6,945 bases of DNA from Pedococcus sp. (lineage in GTDB: Bacteria > Actinomycetota > Actinomycetes > Actinomycetales > Dermatophilaceae): NCBI GenBank assembly GCA_025936615.1, contig JAICSZ010000119.1, positions 1-6,945 on the forward strand, read 5' to 3'. Position 1 is the stretch's first letter. Each line of letters begins with the position of its first letter. The position numbers and the translations under genes are program-made. The notes below the pieces were generated by a model. That model worked only from the letters and a program-made list of their open reading frames with translations, did no database searches and was not told the origin of the DNA. This document shows, piece after piece, positions 6,022 through 6,945 of the stretch.

Positions 6022-6384
6022 CTACTTCAGCTCGTAGCGGGGGTTGAACATCACCCGCATCTTGTTCTGCACGCCCACCCGACCGACCACCTTGATGGCG
6101 CGTCCGGGCTCGATGCCCGCGATCCGGCGGCGCCCCAGCCAGACCAGGGTGATCAGCGCCGAGCCGTCGTAGAGCTCGGCCTCGAGCGCGGGCACACCGC
6201 CGCGCGGACGCAGCGTCACCGTGCGCAGACTGCCGCGCAGCTCGACGCGCTGGCGGTCGTCGGCGTCCGCGATCGGGCAGCATCCCGCCTTGACCGCGTC
6301 CTCCTTGAGCTCGCGCGCCTCCATGTCCGCGCTGCTCGCCCACTTGCTGAGGCTCTTGCGCAACCGACCCTTGACCTCTGACAT
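6022..6384 (-). CDS. OB-fold nucleic-acid-binding domain protein, function unknown
   Basis: This is a 120-residue soluble protein. The first 35 residues are charged and probably helical (MSEVKGRLRKSLSKW, then an acidic stretch). An OB-fold beta-barrel follows over about 45-118, with VELRGSLRTVTLRP (47-60), PALEAELYDGSALITLVWLG (65-84), IEPGRAIKVVGRV (91-103) and FNPRYEL (113-119). These are the strand pattern and closing motif of the small actinobacterial OB protein next to DUF3159 genes (Rv2694c by order). Cys35-Cys36 precede the barrel; one of them is conserved in homologues I remember. The barrel resembles RecG/RecJ-type nucleic acid binding OB folds, so RNA or DNA binding is a reasonable guess but not shown. 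The start ATG 6384-6382 follows CTGGAGAC, a close-set ribosome site. It lies 23 bases after the DUF3710 stop and 5 before the DUF3159 start, so the three form an operon. Confidence 0.88.
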   Translation of the reverse strand: MSEVKGRLRKSLSKWASSADMEARELKEDAVKAGCCPIADADDRQRVELRGSLRTVTLRPRGGVPALEAELYDGSALITLVWLGRRRIAGIEPGRAIKVVGRVGVQNKMRVMFNPRYELK

Positions 6385-6407
6385 GTCTCCAGGGTAACCG
6401 CGTTCCC

Positions 6408-6945
6408 TCAGTCCGGGAGCCGACCCGGAGGCTGCGCGTTCGGCGGCATGGTGAGCGGCAGCGGGTCGCCGGGCGGGACCGGTGTCCCGCCGCGCACCAC
6501 CACGACATCGCGCAGCGCCGACTCGATGTCACCGTCCTCGAGGTACTGCACCGCCGGGCGCCCGAACAGTGTCGCGCGCAGCAGCCACCGGGGGCCCGGG
6601 ATGCCGACCACCTTCGAGATCTGCTGCGCGTGCTGCCCGTCGGGGAGCTCCACGACGAGCGCGACCTCGAGCTCGGTGCCGTAGGTCCCCTGCCGCTCCG
6701 TGGCGGTGCCGCCCAGCTGCGCGACCTCGGCGGTCAGCGTGCGGCGCACGTCGTCCCACACGTCGCCGTTGCGGGGCGCCGCGAAGGCCCTCAGCTCGGC
6801 GGCGCCCTCCTCGCCGGCCAGCACCACCGCCGCGACCAGCCCGCTCGCCTCGTCGACCTGGAGCTGCACCTCGAGCCCCTCGTGCGGCGTCACCAGCAGG
6901 CTGCCGAGGTCCAGCCGGGTCTGGTCGTCCTCGGCGATCGTCACC
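6408..6945 (-). CDS. DUF3710 domain protein, C-terminal part, truncated by window edge
   Basis: 178 residues are visible to the stop TGA at 6410-6408. The sequence fits the actinobacterial DUF3710 family: LDLGSLLV near the visible start, then LRAFAAPRNGDVWDDVRRTL (51-70), LPDGQHAQQISKVVGIPGP (100-118) containing the family's V/I-G-I/V-x-GPRW signature (112-120), LLRATLFG (121-128), RDVVVVRGGTPVPPGDPLPL (145-164). No enzymatic motif is seen and it looks soluble. A GTG at 6944 could in principle be a start, but homologues carry roughly 60 more residues before the LDLG stretch, usually charged and low in complexity, so the gene most likely continues past the window. By synteny it matches Rv2696c, which sits near the dUTPase gene in mycobacteria. 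It is first of the visible DUF3710, OB-fold and DUF3159 operon. Function unknown. Confidence 0.85.
   Translation of the reverse strand, partial: VTIAEDDQTRLDLGSLLVTPHEGLEVQLQVDEASGLVAAVVLAGEEGAAELRAFAAPRNGDVWDDVRRTLTAEVAQLGGTATERQGTYGTELEVALVVELPDGQHAQQISKVVGIPGPRWLLRATLFGRPAVQYLEDGDIESALRDVVVVRGGTPVPPGDPLPLTMPPNAQPPGRLPD

Noticed and set aside
6017..6532. Extension of the DUF3159 frame upstream to 6532
   Set aside because: It is an alternative frame across the OB-fold gene and the end of the DUF3710 gene, both clearly supported in their own frames.

Overview
The window is about 70% G+C. It has actinobacterial coding habits: G/C third positions, GTG and TTG starts, tightly packed genes and near-leaderless promoters. 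Gene content and order match, from memory, the conserved Mycobacterium tuberculosis block Rv2689c-Rv2696c (RNA methyltransferase, permease, CeoB, CeoC, DUF3159 membrane protein, OB-fold protein, DUF3710 protein). Here an aconitase gene lies next to the methyltransferase. The protein sequences suggest the order Propionibacteriales, perhaps Nocardioides or a relative. That placement is inference. This is mostly core actinobacterial chromosome; I see no phage, IS element, tRNA, rRNA or CRISPR array.

Layout, left to right. (1) 1-319, minus strand: the first 106 residues of aconitate hydratase, running off the window. (2) 320-451: the aconitase upstream region, with a ribosome binding site, a small GC stem-loop and a perfect 9+2+9 dyad (441-460) that overlaps the stop codon of the next gene. 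(3) 452-1705, minus: a TRAM-domain 5-methyluridine RNA methyltransferase with a 4-Cys iron-sulfur signature. Its TTG start overlaps the stop of (4) 1702-3756, minus: a KimA-like APC-superfamily permease with a cytoplasmic C-terminal domain, probably a potassium importer. (5) 3757-3837: a short divergent promoter region. (6) 3838-4500 and 4500-5168, plus: two half-size TrkA (RCK_N + RCK_C) proteins whose stop and start codons overlap. (7) 5200-5290: a very long near-perfect hairpin between convergent genes, carrying the 3' end of the DUF3159 gene in its right half. (8) 5243-6016, 6022-6384 and 6408-6945, all minus: a probable operon DUF3710 -> OB-fold -> DUF3159, with the DUF3710 gene truncated by the window edge.

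How the parts may work together. The permease and the two RCK proteins face each other across one 81-bp promoter region, and no TrkH/KtrB-type pore is present. The likeliest reading is a potassium homeostasis locus in which the nucleotide-sensing RCK pair controls either the KimA-like permease or a pore encoded elsewhere. The methyltransferase is translationally coupled to the permease for no obvious reason. The DUF3710/OB/DUF3159 set is conserved but has no assigned function. The observations most worth following are the 5200-5290 palindrome, the dyad before aconitase, and the RCK pair facing a non-Trk transporter.
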